Of a stretch of DNA of 64,000 bases, positions 1 to 11,079 are shown in pieces. The notes below the pieces were generated by a model, which searched no databases, was not told the origin of the DNA, and worked only from the letters and a program-made list of their open reading frames with translations. The stretch covers positions 1 to 64,000 of the forward strand of contig JASANG010000613.1 of assembly GCA_030248215.1 (NCBI GenBank). The letters run 5' to 3'. A program made the position numbers and the translations under genes. The DNA comes from Enoplolaimus lenunculus (taxonomy: Eukaryota > Nematoda > Enoplea > Enoplida > Thoracostomopsidae). Every line of letters begins with the position of its first letter. Positions within the stretch are counted from its first letter, which is position 1.

Positions 1-306
1 AACGATCTCCTACTGGTACACCACTGGTGTAAGTAATACTTTATATTCGTGCCAAGATCAAATATTGGGGTGTTCCTGGTTGTTATTTGAGTCAATCCCC
101 AAGGATTGACCATCCAAAGAAAGGTCCGGCTCTACCGATGATGATAGTGACATCGTAACCGTTGCATCGACGGCGAGCCGGTTCGATTAGTAAAGCTTAA
201 TTTTTAATCACTATTCAAGATATATATATACAAATCGTTAGATTCTCCTTAACCAGCTTTATTCTGATTTTAAGTACGTGTGTAGGGAATGCAATTCCCG
301 TAACAG
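1..306. other. Unassigned sequence at window edge
   Basis: No gene, RNA or repeat is recognised here. The sequence is not similar to the part of the palindrome arms that should precede the arm copy starting at 307. It is therefore either an insertion into that copy or flanking DNA where the copy is truncated. Confidence 0.4.
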
Positions 307-2272
307 TTTCAGTTATCAATTTGGAATTCCTAGCAGCCATTCGGACCGCTTGACACCGGTAGAGCCGTAATATTTGTTTTGTTATTATGATGTTTGAATC
401 AGCTGTACCGGGGAAAGCCGGACGTAGGAAACGTGCCGAGTTAGTACGGGTCAGCCCAGTTGGTCCATTGGGTCACGAGATAACGCACCCTCAGTCGGTA
501 GGGGTGGGCAGCTCCGTGTTCCCATGGGGAACTGTAATTTTTGTGATGAATGAATTGACATAAAATGTTCCTTGAATTCCCCAGGGGTGTTGAACCCAAA
601 TCACAGGCCCCAACCAAAAGAGTTGAGGGTAGGTGTCCGACTAAAAACCAAAATTATCTAGGATCCTAAGATGTCGGCACAGAAGCAACGCATAGTTCTA
701 TAGAGAACTATCCTAGTGAGTTAACTAAAAGTCTTTTCCCTATTCTTACGATTCGCATGGTCCTCGAGGACCTGAATCTAGCCGCGTGACCCGAACCTCA
801 CACCAGGCTCAAATCAAAACAGTGTCACCCGGCGACCAATACTACCGGAAAAATTTTTGAATTGACGTATGCTTCTAATGAATTATGCTCATGGAATGAA
901 TTTTCTGGACATCTAATTGGACCTGATTATCTTGGGAATCGCTTAGACCGTTTGTACCACTGGATATCTGGACTCGGAACTCTTGTAGGATATGAATTTG
1001 AATATGAACTCTAATTGCAACGTATGATTTATCGGCTTGTTGGAACTCATGAGCCGTAGAAACCTATTCCTGTATCTGTGATCTACCCAGTATAGAGTGC
1101 GGAGAGGCATGGCTTACCCCAACGCTAGCTCTTGGTCGCGCTCCCGTCCTAATTGCGCGACCCGCCTGAACATATAAACCCCAATTCGTGCAGTCTCGCG
1201 GATTTGACGGGGACATTATCCCACGTCCCACCAGATTTCGCTCCCTATCCCACCGGATATATCACTCCACCGGCCTGGTTAGTGCTCTAGGTCCATTGTA
1301 TATTCGGAACCTTATCGCCCTAGGACCTCAAGAGCCCGACTTTGTGCCAATCCCTTGATCCTTGACGCTGTATGCCCCTCTGATCGCACCTGGCCCTTTT
1401 TTGACTTAAAATTTTTCTTTTCTTCTTGCTGCTGCATTCCTCTCGATACCATGGTCCGTTGTAATAACGAACCTGGTACGTATAACACTTGTGTGCCAGA
1501 TAATCTGGCTCCCTTCTTTATAGGTTTGTCACCTTATTCCCTCAACGTGACGCAACTTTGGCGATATTCTAGTTGGATTTCTTTTTGACAAGCGGCCACA
1601 ATTCGGCCCTTTTATCCCTGGCGGAAGGCTATGAGCCTAGTACCCGCCCGCCTAGCTCCACGTATCCTAATCGGTCCCGGACCGATACAATCCCGCGAAT
1701 AGCCCACCCTAGCAATTGAGCTAGATCGGCTCCGTTTATTATAGACCTAACGACCCACCTCCCGCCGTGCGGTACACCCCAAGGCTATAGTCCCAATACC
1801 GACGCGTGCTCATGCGCACGTACTGGACACTTGATGGGTATAGCACAACTCGTGAGCACTATAAGGGTCGGTGATTATCGATTATCGCTGACGCGGAATT
1901 GGGTCAAACTCGGCCCCGGTCGACGTAAGAAACGGTGACCTGGCATGTTATTTCACGTTCTACATACCCTATGCACGCAAGGAAGGGTAGTGGTGTAGAT
2001 ACCGAAGGCTCTTAGGGCTTCGTGCCTACAGTGACAACGCCTGACTTAGACAAACTCGGCTTCCCGCCTGACCTAAAATTTTTCACGCCTATGCACATGC
2101 ACATTTACTTTGGTTTTATTGTGGGCCCACCCCAGGTTGTCCTTAAGTACAACGCTGGTGTGGCAGATAATCCACCCTAACCTAAATAGCCGGCACCTCT
2201 ATGATTTGCCGGAAAGACCACCGGCAAGTGATCGTCAAATAAAGAGGTGAGTCCACTACCGTGCGACAAGAT
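307..2272 (+). repeat. Third copy of the inner arm of the giant palindrome
   Basis: On the plus strand this stretch matches the reverse complement of about 18,915-16,981 along its whole length, and matches 15,900-16,975 directly over its first 1.1 kb. At sites where the two arms differ (for example near 500-590) it carries the right-arm base almost every time. From about 1,420 to 2,262 it matches only 17,870-17,000, the stretch missing from the left arm. Homology stops sharply near 2,272. It therefore shows what the inner arm looked like before the left arm lost its end. No coding sequence is recognised in it. Confidence 0.85.
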
Positions 2273-5270
2273 CTGGATACACGTACAGTTGAATTGACCG
2301 TTTTGCAAGGCAGTCCCTGCGACCGCCCCAGTCTGTGGCCACAGGCCTACCCAACACCTGACAACCTAGTTCAATCTGATGCTAATGGTGTCTTAAACCG
2401 TCAGGAGAAGGACAGTCTCCATAATTAACGACCCCGCCAAAAAACATACCCTGTTCCAAACACCTATTTGTCACGCCGACTAACCCCCGGACGGGACCCT
2501 AAACGACGCCTGAATGACTCCGACCCTACATAGAAATCTACTCACCACCTATAAATTGGAAACATGCTAGAAATTAGACCCCCGACCCACCATGGTGTGT
2601 CAGCCCAAGCATGTCGCACAACGGACTTAGTCAGAATGCCACGGTAAACCCCGTTAGGCTTAGTTTTCGACCCTTGTGGGAAACGGTATCCCGCTAGCGC
2701 GCCCTGCAAGCGCCTTAGGTATGACTATAGGGAGATTATACCCCTACACCGACACCCTGGCCATCAGGAACCCATGCCTAGGGGTCGACATCGGTCTCCC
2801 GTGACAATATATTTCGTTATACTTGGGAATCTTAAGATTTTATGAGTGCCGCAATCTCCCCATACAACCTCTTAAGGGCTGATTCTGGGTACAACGCTTG
2901 TGAGGCAATCAGTTCGAATCTCATTTAAGTGCCAACTAAACTGTATCCTGTCAGCACCAGCAGCAATCCTGTCTAGCATGACCTGCAAGCCATGGGCTAT
3001 CTTTTTGCCGAGCGGTTTTCAAAAACCGTCCCAAATCGGACAAAGCCATCCTTACTACGAGCCGATCGGACCTAATTAGGCCATAAGGACATGTCAAAAT
3101 CCCTTAAACCTCTGTGCCCTGCCCCGATCATCCATACCTAAAGCGTAATTGCTTTTCGACAAGCCCTGGAGATATCTTTGAGTTGGCCATGGGAACCTTA
3201 TGCTTTGGTCTGATTATCTAAAACAATCTTTCGAGAAATGCATATCAGCTTATCCCGAGGCAGCGGCTCAACCACATGACTTACCTTAATTACGGGTACT
3301 GAAATACGCAGGCTCGCAACCGGATACCTTACAAACTAACGTGCCCCTCTGGAGACAGTACCTAAGTCATGAGTTTAGGTTTCCCCAGTATCCCTTGTAC
3401 TCGCCGCTCTGCTGTTTCAACACCCGCTGTCAACTGTCCCTTTATAAGCCATTAAACCTGGCCACGCCGGGTCTCGCTCGTAACTTTGGGGTTCGAGGGA
3501 GTGTACGACAGTACACATGCCCATACCTGGAGCGACCATAAGTATGACGCTTGTGAGCGAAATACTTTATGGACCATGTAAAACTAATTAGTTTTACAGT
3601 CCATTTGGTCTGGCTTCGGTAAATGTAAATACTAATTGTACAAAACCCGACACTGGGCTTTTGCCATACACTTTTGTGCTCAGGAGTCCCTTTTTAAGCT
3701 GGATGCTTAAACCTTTTTTGAAAAGCGGTTCTCGCCGCCGCAGTAACCTAGGTCTAAGAAACCCCTTACCAGAGCGAGGTGCATTTCGAGCCATATAGGA
3801 GCGTAGGAGGGAGGCAACCCCCTTAGAACTCACGCCACTGGATGTCACCTAACTCGAACCACGATCCCCTCGCTAACGAAATGCACCTGGCCGTCCCGAT
3901 CATGCGGAAATTATGTTAGAATTGTTACGCACCGCCATATCCCCATAGGATATGGCCCCTTTTTGGCGGCCATCACGAACATTTGCAAACCCGATTAAAA
4001 ACCTGCATAGGCATATGCCCCCCAGCCCCTGTTCTGGAAAATCGGCTTACGCATAGGAAGCCTAAAAATGCAGGATCTCAACAAAATTTAGAGAACGCCA
4101 CGCTCTACAACCCTTATCTCTTTGGCCTCATGTTGGCGCTAGGACACTTCGGGATCGCTAAAGTTTCACCAATTAAACGTGTACCCCGCCATTCGAGGAG
4201 TAATGAGCCCAAAAATACTCAAACACCAAGTCCGCTCAGAGTCTAATGTGCAGCCAAGGTTTACTAACCTATATGGCCCACTGGAGACACCATGAATCCA
4301 GGACCTGATTACGCCCGACACTATGACCGGAAGAAGAGCTAAACATTAAATACCCACGACTCGCATGAAGCCTGAACCTTAATGCAGAGTCCCGACGCCG
4401 AACCCTGTCGAAAGGCCTAAGCTCGGCTAGGCCGGGTACAAACCCGTGATGATCTTCCTATCTAACAGTATGTCTTGTGAGCAGAGTTCGCTCTATTAAT
4501 TTTAATGAGTCCTTCCAACTGAACTCTAGTTGAGCATTACAGTTGATATGTGGCGGGCAAAGTCTCAAGTTACAGCGCTTGTTAGGAAGATAATTCGATT
4601 TCATATAAGAAGATTGGCCGACGGGCCCATCCAATCCAGCTCGCCGTGGTTGCATAAAACTGATTACAAACAAACCAACTCAGGTCATTCCCATGCACCC
4701 CTCCCGGTGCAAAGGAGCCCTTCAGAGTTGGAAAAGTACCAGTTTTTGGGAGGCGACTCTTGCAGTCGCACAACCCTTGAGCTGGTCTCACTTTTGCAAG
4801 CAAAAAGGACCTAGTCAGTTGAACGAAAATTATAGGTAACATCAAACTAGGAAGCGCTGTAATACTGCCCATCGAGCGAATTACGTATCTAAACCTGAAA
4901 TGAAAGTTGCGCTGAAACCTTAAAGAATCGGGATCTCGCCTGAGTTATCCAGCACACCTGAAAAATTACTTGGGAACTCTCTCGACCCCGCAATTGAGCC
5001 TGTTTCGAAATGTGTTAGCCACAGTAGAAAGACGAAAATTAGGTCCTGAGCCAAGTGTTGACATTAGTCCTGCAGCGACCCTCGGGCTTTTATTTTGGAT
5101 AGCCGGAGTTGCAAAACATTGACAATACCTACCTGACATAGAATTATTTGGTCTCGGGTCACAATACCCGCAACCGAACCTCGTGTAGGATACTTCCCCA
5201 TAGGGATTATGTTATCGCATGTGCCCATGCATATGTTTACGTACTTCTTATGTGTGACCATGACTTAGAA
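2273..5270. other. Core of the giant element, no gene recognised
   Basis: About 3 kb following the third arm copy. It has the same base composition as the arms but is not repeated in them. Open frames are all under about 100 codons on both strands and none resembles a known protein. Probably decayed or non-coding sequence of the same element, leading into the CAA-rich tract and the long open frame at 5,471-6,664. Confidence 0.45.
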
Positions 5271-5271
5271 G

Positions 5272-5560
5272 TTGCAGCAGGGACAGGAACCGCAACAACG
5301 CCAGCAGCAAAGCCAGCAGCAACAATCGCCACACAGAACAATACCAGAGGCAACAACAACAACACTAACCGCAGCTGCAGTGACAATTACGGCCGCCATA
5401 GCAACAACACTCGCAACAACAACAACCGCAGCAACAACAGTTACCGTGACAGCAACGCTCACGGCAATAGAACAACAGCATCAAACAACCGCGTCAGCCA
5501 CTGCAACCACTGACACGACAACAACAACATCGCCAAAAACAACAACAACGACAGGGCGTG
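5272..5560 (+). repeat. CAA/CAG trinucleotide-rich tract
   Basis: A run of about 290 bases dominated by CAA, CAG and ACA triplets. Depending on frame it would encode Gln-, Thr- or Asn-rich peptides. It lies directly upstream of, and overlaps the start of, the long open frame at 5,471-6,664. Gln in one frame suggests a former Gln-rich N-terminal region or an opa-type microsatellite. Which frame was used, if any, cannot be told. Confidence 0.75.
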
Positions 5561-6664
5561 GGATCTCAGGGCACCAGGTCCTATATTGTGACCCCTGGGA
5601 TCCGGCGCTCGGCATTGGCAAAGACGTCTACGGGGTCCAGAATACCCTGGAGCTCGTCACGACCTACACCAACTTCGCCGGCCGCGCCATTGAGGACCGA
5701 CCTTGCGCGGCACTTCGACCACGGGCACCAATATTACCGGCGACACATCATCGTAGGCGATGAACCGGCCTTTCCCTTATGGGCGGAATATTACGGCCAC
5801 CCAGATGTCGCTGTCATCGCGTTCCCGGGTGCCGACATTCCAATGCTCTGCCGAATCGCACGGTTGATAGCCACGCCGTTGGTGGTCCGTATCACGATCT
5901 GCGGCGGCTACCATTCCCTTTTTCCATGGACTAGGCGCACCACCGATCCGAGGAGCGATGGTAGATACTACTACGAGCAGGTGGGAGCACTCCGTGGTCG
6001 ACCCTTCGAAGAAGTTTTGGCCGACTATTCGAATCCCGACACCGTGGCGCGCATGGTACACGCGCACGTCTCTGAGCTTGCGAGGGAGTGCCAATCTAAC
6101 CCGCGCGTCACCCTGCTCCCGCTGATGCCCCTCAGCGAGCTCTCCAACAACACTCGTGTAGTCGTGGAGGGATACACAGCGATGATTGGGTTTTATTCTA
6201 CTAAAGCCCCGTACCTTTATCACCGCTACCTGACCCGCCACTTCCACAACATCACCGAACATGAGCTCGCTGAGCGCTGTCTGTTCACCGGAGGACCATT
6301 GCCTTTACCACCACTGGTCCAGAAAATGCGTAAGATGCTCGACGCCCCATTCAGCCGGGACCTCCGCCATCTCCAGTTGACTCCCGCCCCTCTTCCGACT
6401 AATCCGCCGACCTTGCCTGATGGTCATCCACTCGCCCCGATGCAACTCACACAGAGCGAACGGGTGGAGGAACTGCAAAGGCGACGCAGGGAAGAGGCTG
6501 GACCGCCGAGGGAGGGTGATCGCGAGGACTCTGGAAACCCCTTGGCGGTATTGGAGGCAAAGGCTCAGTCGCTCTCTGCTGTACAGCAGTTGGAGGTACC
6601 TATGGGCCGAGGTACTTCTGGCCTGGGATTACCTCCTTTTTTATTGGTCGCACTGACACTGTAG
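5471..6664 (+). CDS. GC-rich open frame, about 397 codons, hypothetical protein (possible SGNH/GDSL-like fold)
   Basis: The only long open frame in the 27-kb giant-element region, richer in G+C than its surroundings and running without a stop to a TAG at 6,662. The first in-frame ATG is at 5,843, well inside, so this may be an internal or terminal exon, or start elsewhere. The first 25 codons are Gln-rich. The middle has a GDE motif after a hydrophobic strand (IIVGDEP, near codon 95), then DVAVIAFPGADIP, then VVRITICGGYHSL, and then a strand reading VTLLPLMPLSEL. This order of strand-GDx, strand-PGA, strand-GG and strand-LP resembles the blocks of SGNH hydrolase-like folds, but the usual catalytic Ser of GDS is Glu here. 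The last 110 residues are Pro-rich, then Arg/Glu-rich (EELQRRRREE), and look disordered. The fold is a guess; the open frame and the composition are what is seen. Confidence 0.55.
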   Translation, partial: NNSIKQPRQPLQPLTRQQQHRQKQQQRQGVGSQGTRSYIVTPGIRRSALAKTSTGSRIPWSSSRPTPTSPAAPLRTDLARHFDHGHQYYRRHIIVGDEPAFPLWAEYYGHPDVAVIAFPGADIPMLCRIARLIATPLVVRITICGGYHSLFPWTRRTTDPRSDGRYYYEQVGALRGRPFEEVLADYSNPDTVARMVHAHVSELARECQSNPRVTLLPLMPLSELSNNTRVVVEGYTAMIGFYSTKAPYLYHRYLTRHFHNITEHELAERCLFTGGPLPLPPLVQKMRKMLDAPFSRDLRHLQLTPAPLPTNPPTLPDGHPLAPMQLTQSERVEELQRRRREEAGPPREGDREDSGNPLAVLEAKAQSLSAVQQLEVPMGRGTSGLGLPPFLLVALTL

Positions 6665-7570
6665 GACTATCCACATTCAAACTTTCGGCCCCAGACAATT
6701 AGGCCATACCTAAAGAATTTTTGCGCCCATTATGCGGTATAAGATAACACTGCGCTCCACCCTTAGGGTTAGGCTCGAGCCTAGCAACAGTGTCAATGCT
6801 ATGGATTTAACGGCTGCAGCGCACGCACAGGGACGTACCGTTCAGGAGATAAGGGTTGACACAAACTGCCAAAATTAAAATTCTAAGAGAAGGAGAAGGT
6901 TTTTAGGGAACTCGCATACATGTGCGTTAGGAATTCAGGATAAACACGCTGTAATTCTGCAAGCTGTATTAGCATATAATTGGTCTAGGTGATATTGAAT
7001 CTTGGTGTGTCAAAAGCCTGAGCTTGAGCGGATCACGTTCCTGCAACCCAGCTTTCAACTTTGGTGTACTTACACATGCGCAATGCTGGCGCTCTACAAC
7101 AGCTGGGTGCAGCCTGCGTCTGCCACCACACCTCTTTATTTGTTACCTCGCGTAGATATGGGTAAACGCTGAATTACAGTTGACATGACCTTAAAACGCG
7201 CTGCTCGGAGTTAAATTATTCATTTCTTGCCGCTTACGCCGTAAGGGAACAATTGCAAACCGCCATAGCCGGATCATTGGCGACTGTAATGAAGCATGTA
7301 TTATACTGTGCCTTAAGCTTGCGTAGCTTTATGGAGCTCACATACGTATATATATATTTTCTCTCAATATCGTTGTCGTTGATGTTGACTGCATTGTTAT
7401 CCAGGAGGGTGGAAACTTGGCTCAAAAGTAGAAATAGGGAGTTTTTACCAAAATGGAAATGCTTTTGAAGCGCTGTCAAGTTCTGTTTAAAAAGAAACTA
7501 GGAGTGGAGGGTTACTAACCTTCCAGAGATAAGGGATAGCACAAAATACCCAAATTAAAATTCCAAGAGG
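6665..7570. other. Spacer between the core and the palindrome, with a 47-bp direct repeat at its ends
   Basis: No gene is recognised. A sequence beginning near 6,843 (GAGATAAGGG, then AAATTAAAATTC) recurs at 7,523-7,570 with about 83% identity and stops exactly where the palindrome begins at 7,571. A DNA stretch of 680 bp therefore carries a direct repeat, the second copy of which borders the palindrome's outer end. Confidence 0.6.
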
Positions 7571-8849
7571 TGTCAGGGACGCGACACTTTCTAGCTCCGT
7601 ATCATGGTCTAGTGATATATTGCATAGTACCTCGGATTTGTCATTATTGTTGTTGCTGCCATTATAGCGTGCTGTTAACGTTATTATTGACTATCGCTAT
7701 AACTCTATTCTAAGTGTGTTGGTTGTTCTTACTATATATAGCTGTTCCGCCAATTCTTGTTCCATGTAAATTTTGTGCCTCCCTCTTTCCCCGGCTCTCG
7801 CGTGTGCAAAAAACTGCTTTGATGACGGCCGACTAGAAGTTTTTTTTTCGTCTTGCTCTCTCTAATGGATGTTAAGGCGTAATAAAATGCACATGTAACT
7901 ATCAACAATAATGCAGGCGCATTGGTTAGTGAAAGTATTGAAAGGGAGAGCAACCTCTTAAGTACCGTTAATAACGCACCGACTTTGCAACTCCGATGCA
8001 AACTTTCTAACACCGATTAGTAACGTCCGTCAATGCAGAGATAACTTTGTACAGCGAGTGTGCGGGTCCAAAAGGGGGTAGCACAGCAATAGTGAGAAAA
8101 TGGCTGGTGCGGAAAATGTTCGAAGGGACCTATGTCTACTTTTTATGTACGTAACTGAATACAGTCTTTTCTACATATATGTGTGTATACGTTGCTTTGT
8201 ACCTGGATATTCGCGAGTTAACCGATCACTCAATTAATCGGATTAGGTAACCTCAGGAAGGGTGCCCCTGACTTAGGATACCCACGGCTTTGCGTAAGCA
8301 GTCACTAGGTGACATCCAAACTGCGCGTCAGGATTTAATTTGCGTCTCAATACAGCCCCAGTTTGTTTGTCTCACTCTCTCACCTCAGTATTACATGAGA
8401 TGTTTTGAGTTTTACAGGATTTACACAGGCTAGGAATGTAGTTTGAGACGACGTTTTAGCGTTTACGACCGTTAGACTAGGTAATTAATGATCGACGCAC
8501 GTAAGGATTTCAAAGATATACATAACGTTTATTCAGCTCGAGCAGCACTTGAAAGATAGCGGCCTGCGAGTAACATACAGAGTTTCACTATAACAATTAT
8601 GGAGCGATTTGATTTTGAGTTTAAAAGGGAGTGCGTTTCGAGGTTTCGAGAGAGGGGTTAGTTTAGGGGAATGAAACTCACGACGGTTTTTATCACGACA
8701 AATCAGGACCTAAGGGCACCGGGTGCTAAATTCTGAGAGTGAGTGACTACGCGTAGAGACTCCCCATAGAGTATGCTACGGTTTATCGCTGGCACCCCCT
8801 TATACTTGTTACATTTGGGATCTGCAGTTGAGGGGTTGTGTTTAGTGTT

Positions 8850-9900
8850 CAGTTTCTACGACTCCGGGGTATCTAGAGGTTGTGAAGACCTGCATTGCGT
8901 GGTGTAGCACCAACAACCCGACGGGACGGGTAATAACCCTGACCACGGATCGGGGACGGATAGTTCAGGAATCCCGCCCGACCTAAGTTTGAGATTTTGT
9001 GTGTGTGGCATTGTGCGGATCCGGAGGTAAAAAAATGCCAAAACCAGAATTCTCGGGTAGGCTGGGGAAACCTATACCAATCGTTAGATCTCACTGCGCT
9101 GAGTAAGAAAAATACCCTGACCTTGGGTCTGCGATCATCCTTTCGGGAGTTATGCCCCCCCCCCGAACCTTTGAGAATGTGCGTGTAAATTTTACGGATC
9201 CTAGGGTGGAAAAATGCAAAAACAGGAATTTCGGAATCGGAGGTCGAGACCCATATCATTCGACGCAGCTCATCGAGCTGAGTAATAAAACCACCCTGAC
9301 TTGAGGTCCCCGACCTCTCGTTCAAAAGTTATGGGCTTTCGAACTTTCAGCATTTTGCATGTGCAGTTACGGATTCTAGGGGCGAAAAATGCAAAAATAC
9401 GATTTTTAGATTCTGCTGTTGAAACCCATATCAATCGATAGAGCTCGCCGAGCTGAGTAAGAAAAATACCCTGACTGGGGGTCGGAAGTCATTCGTTCAA
9501 GAATTAGAGGTATCCAGAGTTTCCGAAATTTAGTGTGCAAAAATTTACGGATCCGAGGTCGAAAAATGCAAAAATGCAAATTTTGGAATTAAGTATCGAG
9601 ATTGGTATCAATCGACGCAGCTTTTCACGCTGAACAAGAAAAATGCCCTGACTCGGGGTCTGGGACCAATCGTTAAGAAGTTACTAGCACTTGAAGTTTT
9701 CGAAATTTTACGTGTAACACGTTACGGATCCCCGGTCCAAAAATGCAAAATCACGTTTTCCGGAATCTAGGGTTGGGATCGGTCCTATCGGGTTCGGCGC
9801 ATCGCAATGAGTAATAAAACCACCCTGACCGCTGTTCGGAAACTGATACTTGAAAAGTTATGGCTAGCCCAAGGCCCGTAATTTTGGCGGACTCTCTGAG
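8850..9900 (+). repeat. Tandem repeat, six units of about 177 bp (left arm)
   Basis: Six units can be counted by the recurring words CCCTGAC, at about 8,937, 9,115, 9,294, 9,469, 9,645 and 9,823, spaced 175-179 bases. Each unit also contains ACGGATCC, GAAAAATGC and GAGCTGAGTAA-like words. Units differ by roughly 20-30%, so the array is old. The same six-unit array is in the right arm. Confidence 0.85.
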
Positions 9901-10539
9901 TCGATTAAGAGTGTCTAGAGTGTGTGCGTTCCTTGAGTTAGGCTGAAGTCATAGTGTCGGCATTTCGGGAATGGCACAGAAATTTTTCTTGAGACTGTCA
10001 CGGTACTTTATCCGGGATTATGAGTGTACGGATTTGTGATGTTTAAATGTGTACGCCTTGTATCCGTTTGCCTTATCGTTTGTGCTTTCGTGTTTATATT
10101 ATCGTTTTGTTGGCCCGGTTGGGTAGGAAACCCTAGCGAATTTTGAACTTGTGACACTTTAGTACAGCCTACGAACAATAGCTGGTTAGGCAAAGGAAAA
10201 TCTAGGGTTGAAGCCACATCCCAACCGCAAGAGGAGTAGTGGTGGATTTACATATGTACGCCTATATATCCGTTTGCCCTTATGACATAGATTCCTGCAT
10301 TTCGTGTTTATAGTTATCTTTTGACAGTTGATAGGCCCTGTACGTCTTGGTGCAACATCGACAGTGAGATAGGCCCTTACGAGGGAATGAAAAGCACGAA
10401 GTCATGCGCGCGTACCAGTATTTTGAGGGAGTTGTCCAACCCCGTCAGCCCTGCCTACAACGTTAGAGATCGCCACCTGCCCCTTGGCCACACCGCTTAA
10501 ACCTAATTTCATCGGCCCACCCCTTGGCTACAAATGGTA

Positions 10540-10803
10540 AGATCTGTGTAAACCCCTACAGCCAATCAGAGGCCGCCCAACAAAGTTGTTTACGTTTTCT
10601 CATTGGCTCACGCAGCCTGAGTTTTGTCAGCCAATCACGTGGCTTCGCTACGTCTGCCTTGTGTGAAATTTCATTGGCTCTTTGCAGGCGTACTAATTTT
10701 AACCAATCGCATAGCTCAAACCGCGCCTGCTTTGCTCAGAATTTCTTTGGCTGTGCGCTGAGCGAGAGAGGTATATAAACGCGGTGCACGGCTGCAGATT
10801 TCA
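10540..10803 (+). promoter_or_regulatory. Left-arm promoter: alternating CCAAT array, TATA box, TCAGTT initiator
   Basis: CCAAT or its complement ATTGG occurs at about 10,562 (+), 10,602 (-), 10,632 (+), 10,671 (-) and 10,702 (+); a sixth box at about 10,745 reads TTTGG, one base off. Spacings alternate near 40 and 30 bases. TATATAAA lies at 10,772-10,779 and TCAGTT at 10,801, putting the A of the initiator 31 bases from the first T of TATA, the standard distance for RNA polymerase II. TCAGT is the classic arthropod-type initiator; CCAAT boxes are bound by NF-Y. Transcription would run rightward to the centre of the palindrome. The region downstream (10,803-11,080) has a GC-rich leader with no convincing start codon context. 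Confidence 0.8.
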
Positions 10804-11079
10804 GTTTCAGTTTCGATTTTCTTCGGTTTTCCGTCGCGAGCGCGAGCCGCGACACAGCAAACCGAGTTTTCGGTGCACTGTATGGCGACACGGTGCACTC
10901 GAAATTCTCGGGGCGCTGACTAAGACGGGGGGTGCTGCGCGTTGCGCGCACGGGGAAAGAAGAAAGAAGGGGGGGCCCGGGATTTTCTCGGTATCACAAA
11001 GGGGGTGTGAGTTGAAATTTTACCTTAAACTTTGCCTGGCGTTGGCGACAACGCAGGTACAAATTTTCCTGCCAATCTC

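Noticed and set aside
5148-5513. Gln/Asn/Thr-rich frames in the CAA tract
   Set aside because: All three plus frames are open in part because of the trinucleotide repeat; only the frame continuing to 6,664 was kept.
8850-9900. CRISPR-like array
   Set aside because: The whole 177-bp unit is repeated with no unique spacers; this is a tandem repeat in an animal genome.
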